Notes: generated from the letters alone by a model not told the origin. Positions 50,608-59,814 are shown, counted from the stretch's first letter. The stretch is DNA of 64,000 nt from Promicromonospora sukumoe (GCF_014137995.1 NZ_JACGWV010000001.1:2666001-2730000); one strand, 5' to 3'. Translations and numbers: made by a program.

Positions 50608-51777
50608 TCAGGCGGTGGTGAGCTGCGCGGCGGGCTCGGTCGGGGCGGCGGCCCGGCGCAGCGCGGGCACGAGCCCGTCCGCGACCCAGCGCGTCTCCTC
50701 GAGGTTGGGGAAGCCGGAGACGATGAACTCCTCGACGCCGAGGCGGCGGTACTCGGCGAACCGGGCGGCGACGTCCTCGAAGGAGCCGACGAAGCCGAGC
50801 GCGGGGCCGCCGGCCACGAGGCCGAAGCCGCCCCAGATGCCGGGTGCGACCCACAAGCTCTCCGGGCGGGTGACGTCCGCCGCGGCCAGGTGCGCCTGGC
50901 CGCGCTGCTGGCCCACGGACTGGCGGGCGAGCAGCGACTCGCGCAGCCGGGCCTGCGTGGCCGGGTCCACGCCGTCGAGCAGCGCGAGGGCGGCCCGCTC
51001 GGCCTCCTCGTGCGTGTCCCGCACCAGGATCCAGGCGCGGACGCCGAACCGTGCCGTGCGCCCCTGGGCGGCCGCGAGCCCGCGGATCCACTCGATCTTC
51101 TCGGCGAGCTGGTCCAGCGGTTCGAGCCAGGACAGGTACACGTCGGCGTGCTGCGCGGCGACGTCGCCCGCGTACGACGACGACCCGCCGAACCACACCT
51201 CGGGGGTGGCCGGGATGCCGAGGCCGCGGCCGCCGGCCCGCTCCAGCCGGCCCTCGCGGACGGTGTAGTGCTTCCCGGCGCGGTCGACGGTCTCGCCGCG
51301 GAACAGCGCCCGGTAGATGTCGAGGAACTCGTCGGTGCGGGCGTACTGGTCGGCCTTGTCGCCGAGGTCGCCGTGCAGCCAGGCCTCGGCCCCGGGCTCG
51401 CCGGTGACCACGTTGAGCGCCAGCCGCCCGCCCGAGACCCGCTGGAGGGTGGCGGCGCGGTGCGCGGTGTAGGCGGGCGTGGTCGTGCGCGGGTGCAGCG
51501 CGACGAGGAACCGCAGGTCCCGGGTGACGGCCGCGAGCGCCGAGGCGACGACCCACGGGTCCTCGCAGTAGGAGCCGGTGGGCACCAGCACGGAGTCGAA
51601 CCCGGCCTCCTCGACCGCGAGGGCGACCTGCGTGAGGTAGGACAGGGTGGGCGGGCGGAACGGCGAGCGCGGGGCCTCGCCGTCGACGCGGTGCACGTTG
51701 GTGCCGCCGCGCAGGACGTCGCGGGACTCCCCCGCGGTGGGCAGGTACCAGTGCAGGCGTGGGGTGCTGTCGCTCAT
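50608..51777 (-). CDS. ssuD: Luciferase-like FMN-dependent monooxygenase, alkanesulfonate monooxygenase type
   Basis: 389 residues from ATG 51777 (GGAAG upstream). SsuD pattern: RLHWYLPTAGESRD at the start, FDSVLVPTGSYCEDPWVVASALAAVTRDLRFLVALHP, AATLQRVSGGRLALNVVTGEPGAEAWLHGD, EVWFGGSSSYAGDVAAQHADVYLSWLEP, FIVSGFPNLEE. SsuD enzymes use reduced FMN and oxygen to release sulfite from alkanesulfonates. First gene after the SAM-IV riboswitch; no SsuE-type reductase gene lies in the operon. Confidence 0.9.
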   Translation of the reverse strand: MSDSTPRLHWYLPTAGESRDVLRGGTNVHRVDGEAPRSPFRPPTLSYLTQVALAVEEAGFDSVLVPTGSYCEDPWVVASALAAVTRDLRFLVALHPRTTTPAYTAHRAATLQRVSGGRLALNVVTGEPGAEAWLHGDLGDKADQYARTDEFLDIYRALFRGETVDRAGKHYTVREGRLERAGGRGLGIPATPEVWFGGSSSYAGDVAAQHADVYLSWLEPLDQLAEKIEWIRGLAAAQGRTARFGVRAWILVRDTHEEAERAALALLDGVDPATQARLRESLLARQSVGQQRGQAHLAAADVTRPESLWVAPGIWGGFGLVAGGPALGFVGSFEDVAARFAEYRRLGVEEFIVSGFPNLEETRWVADGLVPALRRAAAPTEPAAQLTTA

Positions 51778-51804
51778 CGTTCTTCCGTTCTCCGGGACGT
51801 GCCC

Positions 51805-51916
51805 GGTCCGCGCTTGCCGCACGACGCGCGTGCGGCCTGGTCGTCACCCGGAGCACCCCGCCGCGAAGGAGGGTTGCTGCCCGACCAGCCGGGGCTTGTC
51901 GTCGGGACTCATGACC
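51805..51916 (-). ncRNA. SAM-IV riboswitch
   Basis: On the minus strand the segment begins GGTCATGAGTCCC and contains CAAGCCCCGGCT, GGCAGCAACCCTCC, GCGGGGTGCTCCGGGTGA and GACCAGGC, and ends with a variable hairpin and GGCAAGCGCGGACC. All of these are conserved blocks of the actinobacterial SAM-IV riboswitch, in the right order. It senses S-adenosylmethionine and lowers expression when SAM is plentiful. A small CCGGG/CCCGG hairpin (about 51790-51804) follows, next to the ssuD ribosome-binding site, so control is probably at translation start. Confidence 0.92.
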
Positions 51917-51957
51917 ACATGACCGTCGGCGTGCGCTGTGGCACGTCGACGGCCGGG

Positions 51958-51986
51958 AATGTAAGGACGGAACGGACCTTCGTCAA
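51958..51986 (-). promoter_or_regulatory. Promoter of the SAM-IV operon
   Basis: On the minus strand, TTGACG (51986-51981) and TACATT (51963-51958) are separated by exactly 17 bp, a good primary-sigma promoter. Expected transcription start near 51950, about 35 nt before the riboswitch. Confidence 0.75.
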
Positions 51987-52015
51987 CGATTCCGGCGGAT
52001 GTCTCGGATGGTGGA

Positions 52016-52888
52016 TCAGGTGCGGGTGCGCAGCCGGCCGAGAACGGTCCAGCCGATCATGCGGGCGAGCCGCACGGGTCCGTAGCGGACGCCGGCCGTG
52101 AACGGGGCCTCGCCGCGCAGCGAGACCTCGGCGCCGCCGTCGGCGTAGATGACCTGGCCGGTGATGAAACCGGCGTCGGGCGTCAGGAGCCAGGCGATGG
52201 TCGCGGCGACCGGTTCGACGGGGCCGGGCAGGCCGAGCGGCTGCGGCAGGGCGTCGCGCAGCACGCGGACGCTCGCGGGGTCGGCGAGCAGGGTGCGGCG
52301 GGCAGTCCCGGTCTCGACGATGCCCGGGGCGACGGCGTTCAGCGGGATGCCGGCGCCCGCCCACTCGTCGCGGACGGCGGTGCGGCGCAGCCACCGGTTC
52401 AGAGCGATCTTGGTCGAGCGGTAGACCACGCCGCCGCGTCCGCGCGCGGCCATCCGGTCGGCGACGGCCAGGGCGCGGGGCTCGTCGCCGGCGAGGCAGG
52501 CGTCGACCAGGTCGGCCTCCCCCGCGGAGAGCGAGGACGCGGAGCTGACGACGACGGCGCGCGGCGCGGGCCGGCGGGCCAGGTCGGCGCGCAGCGCGGT
52601 GAGCAGGGCGACGGTGCCGAAGTAGTTGAGGCCGACGGCGACGCGGCCCTCCGGGCTGCCGGCGACGAGCGCGACGCCGTCGAGGCCGTCGGGGGCCAGG
52701 ACCCTCACCTGCTCGATCGCGGCGGCGCGGCCGGTGGCGGTGGTCAGGTCCGCGCGGACGTCGGCCGCCTCGGTGATCCCGCACCGCACGACGCGGGCGC
52801 CGTCGTCCGCGAGCCGGGCGGCGACCGCGGCGCCGATGCCGGAGTCGGTGCCGGTCACCACGTAGGTGCGGCCGGTGTGCTGGGTCAT
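52016..52888 (-). CDS. Short-chain dehydrogenase/reductase
   Basis: 290 residues from ATG 52888 (GAGGAGAG upstream). TGTDSGIG cofactor motif; the catalytic region is unusual, with VVSSASSLSAGEADLVDACLAGD before YRSTKIALNRWLR, where Tyr-x-x-x-Lys is retained; then NAVAPGIVETGTARR. This arrangement with a long insert resembles 3-alpha-hydroxysteroid-dehydrogenase-like SDRs. Divergent from the TetR gene with a double operator between them. Confidence 0.9.
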   Translation of the reverse strand: MTQHTGRTYVVTGTDSGIGAAVAARLADDGARVVRCGITEAADVRADLTTATGRAAAIEQVRVLAPDGLDGVALVAGSPEGRVAVGLNYFGTVALLTALRADLARRPAPRAVVVSSASSLSAGEADLVDACLAGDEPRALAVADRMAARGRGGVVYRSTKIALNRWLRRTAVRDEWAGAGIPLNAVAPGIVETGTARRTLLADPASVRVLRDALPQPLGLPGPVEPVAATIAWLLTPDAGFITGQVIYADGGAEVSLRGEAPFTAGVRYGPVRLARMIGWTVLGRLRTRT

Positions 52889-52912
52889 GGGTCTCTCCTC
52901 GGTCGCGGTTAA

Positions 52913-52942
52913 GTGCACTAGTGCATCAATACACTAGTGCAC
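52913..52942. promoter_or_regulatory. Double TetR operator
   Basis: Two copies of CACTAGTG (52916-52923 and 52932-52939), 16 bp apart centre to centre, within a 30-bp overall palindrome (GTGCACTAGTGCAT and its near mirror). It lies between the divergent SDR and TetR genes and suits cooperative binding of two TetR dimers. Confidence 0.8.
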
Positions 52943-52963
52943 CGGTTCCGCTAGGCTGGGGCG

Positions 52964-53563
52964 ATGACCAAGGAGCCCGGCATCCGCGAGCGCAAGCGCG
53001 CCGAGACCCGCCGCGCGCTGGTCGGCGCGGCCACGGAGCTGTTCCTCGACCGCGGGGTCGCCGCGACGTCGGTCGACGACATCGCGGCGCGGGCCGGCGT
53101 CGCGCGCCGCACCTTCTTCCTGCACTTCCCGGCCAAGGAGGACGTGCTCTTCCACTACCTGGAGGGCCACGTGCGGCGGGCGGTGCGGGCGCTCGACGAC
53201 CTGCCGGACGGCGCCGGCACGGCCCAGGGCGTCGACGCCATCCTGGCGACGCTGGTCGACCTCTTCGACGACCCCGAGGCGCGCACGGACGAGCTCGCGG
53301 GCCTGCGGGCCGAGCTCGTCACCGCGTCGCACGGCCTGCCGGCGTCGCTGGTCGTGCGGCTGCAGCGGGCGCAGACGGACCTGGTCGGAGCCCTGCGCGA
53401 GCGGTTCCCTGACCCCGCCGGGTGGCCGACGATGTCGGCGCACCTCGGGGCCGGTATGGGCGCGGCGGCGGCCGCCGCGGTCGCCGTCGTCCGACCGGAG
53501 GACCGGGCCCGCGCGATCCGGGACGCCGTGGACCGCGCGGGCGCAGGGTTCAGGCCCGGGTGA
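52964..53563 (+). CDS. TetR family transcriptional regulator
   Basis: 199 residues from ATG 52964. HTH at about 12-58: ALVGAATELFLDRGVAATSVDDIAARAGVARRTFFLHFPAKEDVLF. The C-terminal domain is short and Ala-rich. It very likely represses itself and the divergent SDR gene through the CACTAGTG sites. The 3' end overlaps the convergent racemase gene by 14 bp. Confidence 0.92.
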   Translation: MTKEPGIRERKRAETRRALVGAATELFLDRGVAATSVDDIAARAGVARRTFFLHFPAKEDVLFHYLEGHVRRAVRALDDLPDGAGTAQGVDAILATLVDLFDDPEARTDELAGLRAELVTASHGLPASLVVRLQRAQTDLVGALRERFPDPAGWPTMSAHLGAGMGAAAAAAVAVVRPEDRARAIRDAVDRAGAGFRPG

Positions 53564-54335
53564 CCCTGGGCTCGTGGTCCGGTGACCCTCCCGGCCGCCG
53601 CCCCGCCCATGCCTTCGCCGGGTCCGGACGGCGGTACGGGCCCGCCGTGCTCGTCGTCTTGCCGAGCGCGACCAGGGACTCCGCGAGCCGCACCGCCCCG
53701 GCGACGCCGTCGAGCACGGGCACGCCGAGGCGCCGCTCCAGCGCGACGTCGAGGCCGGCGAAGCCCGCGCAGCCCAGCACCAGGGCGTCCGCTCCCCCGG
53801 CGACCAGCCGCGCGCCGGCGGACTCCAGCGCCGCCGCCGTCTGCTCGACGTCGGCCTCGATGTCGAGCACCGGCACGTCGGCGGCGACCACTCCCGCGCT
53901 CCGGCTGAGCACCCCGGCGTTGCGCAGCGAGTCCTCGATGCCGGGCACGGCGGTGGCGACCGTCGTCACGACGCCGAACCGGTGGGCGACGAGGCACGCG
54001 AGGAAGGCGGAGGCCTCGGTGATGTCGACGACCGGCACGTCGATCGCCTGCCGCATGCCCTCGCGGCCGTGCTCGCCGTACCCGGCCATGACGACGGCGT
54101 CGTACGGGTCCGGGTGGGCGAGCACGGCGTCCAGCACCGCGAGCGCCGTCACGTAGCTCTCGAAGTAGCCCTCGGCGGACGCCGGGCCCCAGGACGGCGT
54201 CAGGCCGACGACGGCGGTGCCGGGCGAGGCGGCGCCCGCCGCGACCGCCGCGATGGCGTCGGTCATGGCGGTCGTCGTGTTGCAGTTCACGACCAGGATC
54301 GTCGGGCCCGGCGGGCCCGCCGACGGCGCGCTCAC
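53550..54335 (-). CDS. Asp/Glu/hydantoin racemase family protein
   Basis: 261 residues from GTG 54335, overlapping the amidohydrolase stop (GTGA). HyuE-like pattern: ILVVNCNTTTAMTDAI, VMAGYGEHGREGMRQAIDVPVVDITEAS, and ALVLGCAGFAGL with the second Cys. The first catalytic Cys of the family is replaced in the AGYGEHG segment (usual form is xCFGDPG), so racemase activity may be altered. Last gene of the second ABC operon. Confidence 0.85.
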   Translation of the reverse strand: MSAPSAGPPGPTILVVNCNTTTAMTDAIAAVAAGAASPGTAVVGLTPSWGPASAEGYFESYVTALAVLDAVLAHPDPYDAVVMAGYGEHGREGMRQAIDVPVVDITEASAFLACLVAHRFGVVTTVATAVPGIEDSLRNAGVLSRSAGVVAADVPVLDIEADVEQTAAALESAGARLVAGGADALVLGCAGFAGLDVALERRLGVPVLDGVAGAVRLAESLVALGKTTSTAGPYRRPDPAKAWAGRRPGGSPDHEPRVTRA

Positions 54336-55540
54336 ACGAGCTCGCCGTCGGCGGCCACGACCCGGCCCGCGTGGATGACGGTGCGCCCGGGCAGGCGGTC
54401 CATGACCGCCGACGTCGGGGTCTCCCCGCGCAGCACCACCAGCTCGGCGGGGTCGCCGGGGGCGAGGCCGGGGCGGTGCCCGACGCCGGTGAGCCGCGGC
54501 GTCGTGCCGTCGATGACGGATGCCCCGCCCCAGGTGGCGACGGCGAGGCCGAGCTCGATGAGGTCGTCGCGCGACCAGCCCTGGGTGTACGCGAGCATCC
54601 AGGCGCGCTCCAGCATGTCGGCGTTGCCCCACGGGGACCAGTAGTCGCGCTGGCCGTCCATGCCGAGGCCCACGCGCACGCCCGCGGTGACCATCCGTTC
54701 GAGGGGCAGGTCCAGCCGCCCGCCGGGCGCGATGGTGGTGACGGCGACGTCCAGCTCGGCGAGCCCGTCGATCGCCCGCTCGACGCCCGGCAGCCCGGAG
54801 CCCAGCGCGAACGCGTGCGAGATGGACACCCGGCCCTGCATGCCGAGGGCGCGCACCCGCTCGGTGAGCAGGCTCATCGAGAAGAGGCCGAGCTCGCCCG
54901 GCTCGTGCAGGTGGAGGTCGATGCCCTTGCCGTGGCGCTCCGCGAGCCCGAACACCGTGTCGAGGTGGCGCCGCGGGTCGCGGTCGATCTCGCACGGGTC
55001 GATGCCGCCCACCAGGTCGCCGCCCGCCCGCAGCGCCTCGTCCATCAGCTCCGGCACGCCCGGTTCGAGGTGGATGCCAACCTGCGGGAAGACGACGATC
55101 TCGACCGACGCCGCGTCCCGGTGCGCCTCGCGCGCGGCGAGCACGCCCTCGAACTTCTCCAGCTTCGAGTCGGCGTCGACCTGGGCGTGCGAGCGCACGC
55201 GGGTGGCGCCCAGGGCGATCATCCGGCGGAGCGTCTCGGTGGCCCGGTCGGCCACGGGCGCCTCGGCCGTGCGCCAGCTCGCCCGGTCGTTCATGATCCG
55301 GTCCCACCGCGTGGGGCCGGCGGTCAGCGGGCGGAAGGGCAGGCCGAGGCGCGTGGAGTCGAGGTGCACGTGCACGTCGGAGAAGGACGGCACGAGGATG
55401 CCGTCGTCGCCCGCGACCTCGACCTCCCCCGCGGCGGCCTCGCCCGCCGGGACGACCTCGCGGACCACGGCGTCGTCGAGCACGACGTCGGAGGACGGGC
55501 CGCCCCAGGGGCGGACGGAACGGATGACGGTACGGGGCAT
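54332..55540 (-). CDS. Amidohydrolase-superfamily enzyme (cytosine-deaminase-like)
   Basis: 402 residues from ATG 55540. Metal and catalytic residues: HVHLD (strand 1), DLHLHEPGE with His, SHAFALGSG with His and GLGMDGQRDYW with Asp, as in the CodA/atrazine-hydrolase group. It hydrolyses a cyclic amide, amidine or deaminates a heterocycle. Together with the hydantoin-racemase-like protein and the importer this suggests catabolism of an imported cyclic nitrogen compound. Confidence 0.88.
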   Translation of the reverse strand: MPRTVIRSVRPWGGPSSDVVLDDAVVREVVPAGEAAAGEVEVAGDDGILVPSFSDVHVHLDSTRLGLPFRPLTAGPTRWDRIMNDRASWRTAEAPVADRATETLRRMIALGATRVRSHAQVDADSKLEKFEGVLAAREAHRDAASVEIVVFPQVGIHLEPGVPELMDEALRAGGDLVGGIDPCEIDRDPRRHLDTVFGLAERHGKGIDLHLHEPGELGLFSMSLLTERVRALGMQGRVSISHAFALGSGLPGVERAIDGLAELDVAVTTIAPGGRLDLPLERMVTAGVRVGLGMDGQRDYWSPWGNADMLERAWMLAYTQGWSRDDLIELGLAVATWGGASVIDGTTPRLTGVGHRPGLAPGDPAELVVLRGETPTSAVMDRLPGRTVIHAGRVVAADGELV

Positions 55541-55583
55541 GGCGGGCTCCTCCAGGTGGGACGCGGGCGACGGGCAGGTACGG

Positions 55584-57106
55584 CTACGGCGCGAAGGTGA
55601 CGTCCTTCAGCACGTACTCGCCGTCCACGCGCGGCTCCCAGGTGATGTCGGGGCTCACCGCGTAGTCCGCCATCGGCGTGTAGAGCGGGATCAGGTAGGC
55701 GTTGTCCCAGTTCACCTGCGAAAGCTCGGCGAACACGGCCTCGCGCTCCGCGCCGTCGACCGTGCGCTGCTCCTCGACGAGCGCCTGCGTCTCGGGCGAC
55801 GCCGCGTAGTCGTTCTGGCCGCCCGCGAAGAAGTTCGTGGCGGGCATGTCGGCGTCCATCGTCGTGGGCGCCCAGGTGTTCAGGAACAGGCCGTCCATGT
55901 CACGGTGCCGTAGATCTTGTTCGACAGGCTCGCCTGGTCCATGCCGACGAGCTCGACCTTGATGCCGACGGCGTCGAGGTAGCCGGCGACGGCCTGCGCC
56001 ACCTCGGAGCTGAGCGGGATGCGGCCGTCGGTCGCGTACTCGAACGGGATGGCCTCGCCGTCGTACGAGGACTGCGCGAGCAGCTCCTTGGCGGCCGCGG
56101 GATCGAAGCCGGGCGCCTGCGCGTCGTCGGCGTAGCCGGTGACGTTCGGGGCGACCGGCTGGTCGTTCGCGACCGCCCGGCCGCCCAGCGCCTGCGCTAC
56201 CAGCTCCTCCTTGTCGATCGCGAGCGAGATCGCGCGGCGCACCAGCGGGTCCTGGAGCGCGCCCTTGGTCGAGTTGGTGCCGAGGAAGATCACGCCGTTC
56301 GACTCCCGCGACGCGACCTCGGCGCCCGAGCCGTCCAGCGCCGAGACCTGGTTGGGCGAGACGAGCGCGACGTCGAGGCTGCCCGCGATGACTCCGTTCA
56401 GGCGCGCCTCCTCGTCCGCGACGGTCTGGAAGGTGAGCGTGTCCACCTCCGGGGCGCCGCCCCAGTAGTCGTCGTTGCCCTCCAGCACGTACTCGACGCC
56501 GCGCGTCCAGCTCACGTACGTGAACGGCCCCGAGCCCACCGGCGCCTCGACGAAGCCGTCCGGGCCCAGCTCCGTGTACACGGCCTCGGGCACGATCGAC
56601 ACCGAGGTGGTGATGGACGGCCACGGCGAGAAGGGCGAGCTCAGCGTGAACACGACGGTCGTGTCGTCCGTGGCCTCCGCCGACTCCAGCATGCCCATGT
56701 AGCCGCGGATGTCGGAGTCCTCCGTGGCGAGCACCTGGTTGTAGCTGAACGCAACGTCGGCCGCGGTCAGGGGCTCGCCGTCGTGGAAGACGACGTCGTC
56801 CCGCAGCGTGAAGGTCCACTCGGTGAAGTCCTCGTTCGAGGTCCACTCCGTGGCGACCGACGGCTCGATCTCGCCGTCGGCGTTCAGCGTGGTGAGCTGG
56901 TCGTAGAGGTTGTAGTAGTAGTTGAAGCCCGCGAGCGAGCCCTCCACGAGGGGGTCGGGCTGCCGCTCGGGCTCGGTGACGGCGCCGATCACGAGGTCGT
57001 GCGAGACGGCGGTGCTGCCGCTGGCGGCCGAGCAGGCGCTCAGCGCGAGGCCGGCCACGAGGGCGAGGCCGGCGGCGGCCACGGGTCGGGTGCGGTTGTC
57101 GGGCAT
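55584..57106 (-). pseudogene. Family 5 solute-binding lipoprotein, broken by one-base deletion
   Basis: Starts at ATG 57106 with a lipoprotein signal ending at Cys25 (AGLALSACS). The SBP5 pattern is good to about residue 400 (AVSLAIDKEELVAQAL-type region, YGT). Near 55904-55906 the frame shifts: the matching continuation (RDMDGLFLNTWAPTTMDAD to the end YVLKDVTFAP at 55584) is in another frame. Adding one C to the run in GGCACCGTGAC restores a product of about 507 residues. Either a true inactivating deletion or a sequencing error. Part of the second ABC operon. Confidence 0.85.
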
Positions 57107-57144
57107 GGTCTGTTCCTTAGGTTCGGGAGTCTGGGGCGGGGCGG

Positions 57145-57948
57145 TCAGGGGCGGGGCGGCGCGCCGGGGCGCAGGTACGGGTCGGGGTGCGGGATGGAGG
57201 CGAGGAGGTCCGCGGTGTACGGGTGCCGGGGCGCGTCGAAGATCTGGTCGCGGTCGCCGGTCTCGACGATGCGGCCCTGCCGCATCACCGCGACCCGGTC
57301 GGACAGGTGCCGGACGACGGCGAGGTCGTGGGCGATGAACAGGTACGACAGGCCGAGCCGCTGCTGCAGGTCCATGAGCAGGTTCACGACCTGCGCCTGC
57401 ACCGAGACGTCGAGCGCGGAGACGGGCTCGTCGAGCACGAGGATCTCGGGGCGCAGCGCGAGCGCCCGGGCGATACCGATGCGCTGCCGCTGGCCGCCGG
57501 AGAACTGCGCGGGACGGCGCTGCTGCACGTCGGCGTCGAGGCCGACCTCGGCCAGCAGCTCGGCGACGCGGCCCGGCTCGTACCGCCCCGCGATGCGCAG
57601 CGGCTCCGCGACGATGTCGTGCACGCTCAGCCGCGGGTCGAGCGACGAGTACGGGTCCTGGAACACGAGCTGGATGCGGGTGAGCACCTTGCGGCGAGCC
57701 GCGGGCGAGAGCGACTGCATGCGCTGGCCGAGGATCGAGACGGAGCCCGACGCCGGGGTGTTGAGCCCGAACACGGTCCGCACGAGCGTGGACTTGCCGC
57801 AGCCCGACTCCCCCACCAGGCCGAGCGTCTCGCCCTTGCCGAGGGTCAGGCTCACGCCGTCGACGGCGTCCACCACGCTGCGGGCCCGCAGGCCGCGCCG
57901 GGACGTGAACCGGACGTGCAGGTCGTCGATCTCCAGCACGGCGCTCAT
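57145..57948 (-). CDS. Dipeptide-type ABC transporter ATPase (DppF)
   Basis: 267 residues from ATG 57948. Walker A GESGCGKSTLV, Q-loop VFQDPYSSLDPRLSV, signature FSGGQRQRI, Walker B ILVLDEPVSALD, H-loop AHD, and the oligopeptide-type end HPYTADLLASIPHPDP. Overlaps the DppD-type stop by 4 bp. Works with the two permeases of this operon. Confidence 0.94.
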   Translation of the reverse strand: MSAVLEIDDLHVRFTSRRGLRARSVVDAVDGVSLTLGKGETLGLVGESGCGKSTLVRTVFGLNTPASGSVSILGQRMQSLSPAARRKVLTRIQLVFQDPYSSLDPRLSVHDIVAEPLRIAGRYEPGRVAELLAEVGLDADVQQRRPAQFSGGQRQRIGIARALALRPEILVLDEPVSALDVSVQAQVVNLLMDLQQRLGLSYLFIAHDLAVVRHLSDRVAVMRQGRIVETGDRDQIFDAPRHPYTADLLASIPHPDPYLRPGAPPRP

Positions 57949-58976
57949 GCGGTCACCGCCCGGGCGAACTCGCGGGTCCGGTCGGCGTGGTGGCACGCGG
58001 CCTCGTGCGTCGGGTCCGACGCGCCGCTGTCCGCCGTCGGCCGCAGCTCGGGCCGCTCCGTGCCGCAGAGCTCGGACCGCGCCGGGAGCTCGCAGCGGGT
58101 AGCGAACGCGCACCCGGGCGGGCGCCGGGTCGGCGCGGGCGGCGACCCGGGGATGGCGTAAGCCCGCGACCCGGCCCGCTCGGCCGACAGCAGGCTGCCG
58201 AGCAGCCCGGCGGTGTAGGGGTGACGCGCCTCGTCGAAGACGGTCCACACGGAGCCGCGCTCGACGATGCGGCCCGCGTACATGATGCAGATCTCGTCGG
58301 CGACCTGCGCCACGAGGCCGAGGTCGTGCGTGATGAGCACCATCGCGGCGCCCGACGTCGCCCGGGCGTCGGCGAGCACGTCCATGATCTGCGCCTGGAT
58401 GGTCACGTCCAGCGCCGTCGTCGGCTCGTCGGCGACGAGCAGGGTGGGCCGGTTGGCCATGGCCATCGCGATGACGGCGCGCTGCCGCATGCCGCCCGAC
58501 CACTGGTGCGGGTAGCCCCGGGCGCGCTCGGCGGGGTCGGCCACCCCGACCTCGGTCAGCAGCTCCTCGACCCGGGCCAGCACCTCGGCGCGCGGCGTGC
58601 GCGGGTGGTGGGCGCGGACGGCGCGCGCGATCTGCGCGCCGACGCGCTTGACCGGGTTGAGCGCCGTCATCGGGTCCTGGAAGACCATGGCGAGCTCGTT
58701 GCCGCGCAGCGCCCGCAGCTCGCGCTCGGGCAGCGTGAGCAGGTCGCGGCCCCGGAACCGCACGCTGCCGGAGAACACCTCCAGCCCCTCGGGCAGCAGG
58801 CCCAGCACGGCGGCCATGGTCAGGCTCTTGCCCGAGCCCGACTCGCCGACCAGGCAGAGCACCCGGCCCTCGTGCACGGTGAAGCCGACGCCGTCGACGA
58901 GGCGCACCTCGGCGCCGTCGGCGTCGCGGTACCCGACCGACAGGTCGTGGACGCGGAGCAGCACTGGCGTGGTCAT
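57945..58976 (-). CDS. Dipeptide-type ABC transporter ATPase (DppD)
   Basis: 343 residues from ATG 58976. Walker [50 protein letters not shown]. The C-terminal oligopeptide-transporter extension holds four cysteines ([16 protein letters not shown] and a later C), the usual iron-sulfur or metal-type motif of DppD/OppD. Partner of the DppF-type protein. Confidence 0.94.
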   Translation of the reverse strand: MTTPVLLRVHDLSVGYRDADGAEVRLVDGVGFTVHEGRVLCLVGESGSGKSLTMAAVLGLLPEGLEVFSGSVRFRGRDLLTLPERELRALRGNELAMVFQDPMTALNPVKRVGAQIARAVRAHHPRTPRAEVLARVEELLTEVGVADPAERARGYPHQWSGGMRQRAVIAMAMANRPTLLVADEPTTALDVTIQAQIMDVLADARATSGAAMVLITHDLGLVAQVADEICIMYAGRIVERGSVWTVFDEARHPYTAGLLGSLLSAERAGSRAYAIPGSPPAPTRRPPGCAFATRCELPARSELCGTERPELRPTADSGASDPTHEAACHHADRTREFARAVTA

Positions 58977-58983
58977 CTGGTCC

Positions 58984-59814
58984 TCACTTCCGTCGCCGCG
59001 CCGTGCGCAGGTCGCGCTCGGCCGTGAACCGCTGGCTGATCAGGTTGGTGCCGATCACGACCAGGAAGATCGCGATACCCGGCACCACCGAGAGGTAGGG
59101 CGCCTGCCGGATGTACTTCTGGCCCTCGCTGATCAGCAGCCCCCAGCTCGGCACGGGCGGCTGCACCCCGAGGCCGAGGTAGTCGAACGAGCTGGTCAGC
59201 AGCAGCACCGCCCCGATGTCGCTGGACGCGAGGATGAGCATCTGCACCGCGACGCCCGGGGCGATGTGCCTGCTGATGGTCCAGGTGCCCGACGCGCCCT
59301 GGATGCGCGGGACCAGCACGAAGTCCCGGTCGCGCAGGGTCATGGCGGTGCCGCGCGCCACCCGGGCGTAGCCGACCCAGTACGTGGCCGCGAGGGTGCC
59401 GACCATGAGCCACACGCTCGGCCCGACGGCGGCGGACAGCGCGATGAGCACGAGGATCACGGGCATCGCGAGCTGCACGTCCGCCCAGCCCATCAGCACG
59501 TTGTCGAGGCGGCCGCCGTGGTAGCCGGCGAGCATCCCGACCACCATCCCGATGGCACTGTTCACCACGACCACCAGGGCCACGATCCCGAGCGAGACCA
59601 GCCCGCCGAGGGCCAGGCGGCTCGCGAGGTCGCGGCCGAGCATGTCGGTGCCCAGCGGGTGGGCGGCGTCGGCCAGGGGCGGGACGAACGCCCGAGACAG
59701 GTCCTGCGCGTACGGCGCGTAGAGCGGCAGGAACGGCGTGACCACGCAGAACAGGACGACGGCGGCCACGAGCGCGACGCCGGTCCGTTCCAGCGGGGAG
59801 AGGGACGTCGTCAT
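58984..59814 (-). CDS. ABC transporter permease (DppC type)
   Basis: 276 residues from ATG 59814, overlapping the DppB-type stop by 4 bp. HPLGTDMLGRDLASRLALGG motif, six membrane segments and docking loop ARVARGTAMTLRDRDFVLVPRIQGAS. Forms the channel with the DppB-type permease. Confidence 0.93.
   Translation of the reverse strand: MTTSLSPLERTGVALVAAVVLFCVVTPFLPLYAPYAQDLSRAFVPPLADAAHPLGTDMLGRDLASRLALGGLVSLGIVALVVVVNSAIGMVVGMLAGYHGGRLDNVLMGWADVQLAMPVILVLIALSAAVGPSVWLMVGTLAATYWVGYARVARGTAMTLRDRDFVLVPRIQGASGTWTISRHIAPGVAVQMLILASSDIGAVLLLTSSFDYLGLGVQPPVPSWGLLISEGQKYIRQAPYLSVVPGIAIFLVVIGTNLISQRFTAERDLRTARRRK

Noticed and set aside
47876..51856. Single giant frame linking DppB-type permease to upstream sequence
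   Set aside because: Only the last 334 codons carry permease features; the binding protein and SsuD genes explain the rest in other frames.
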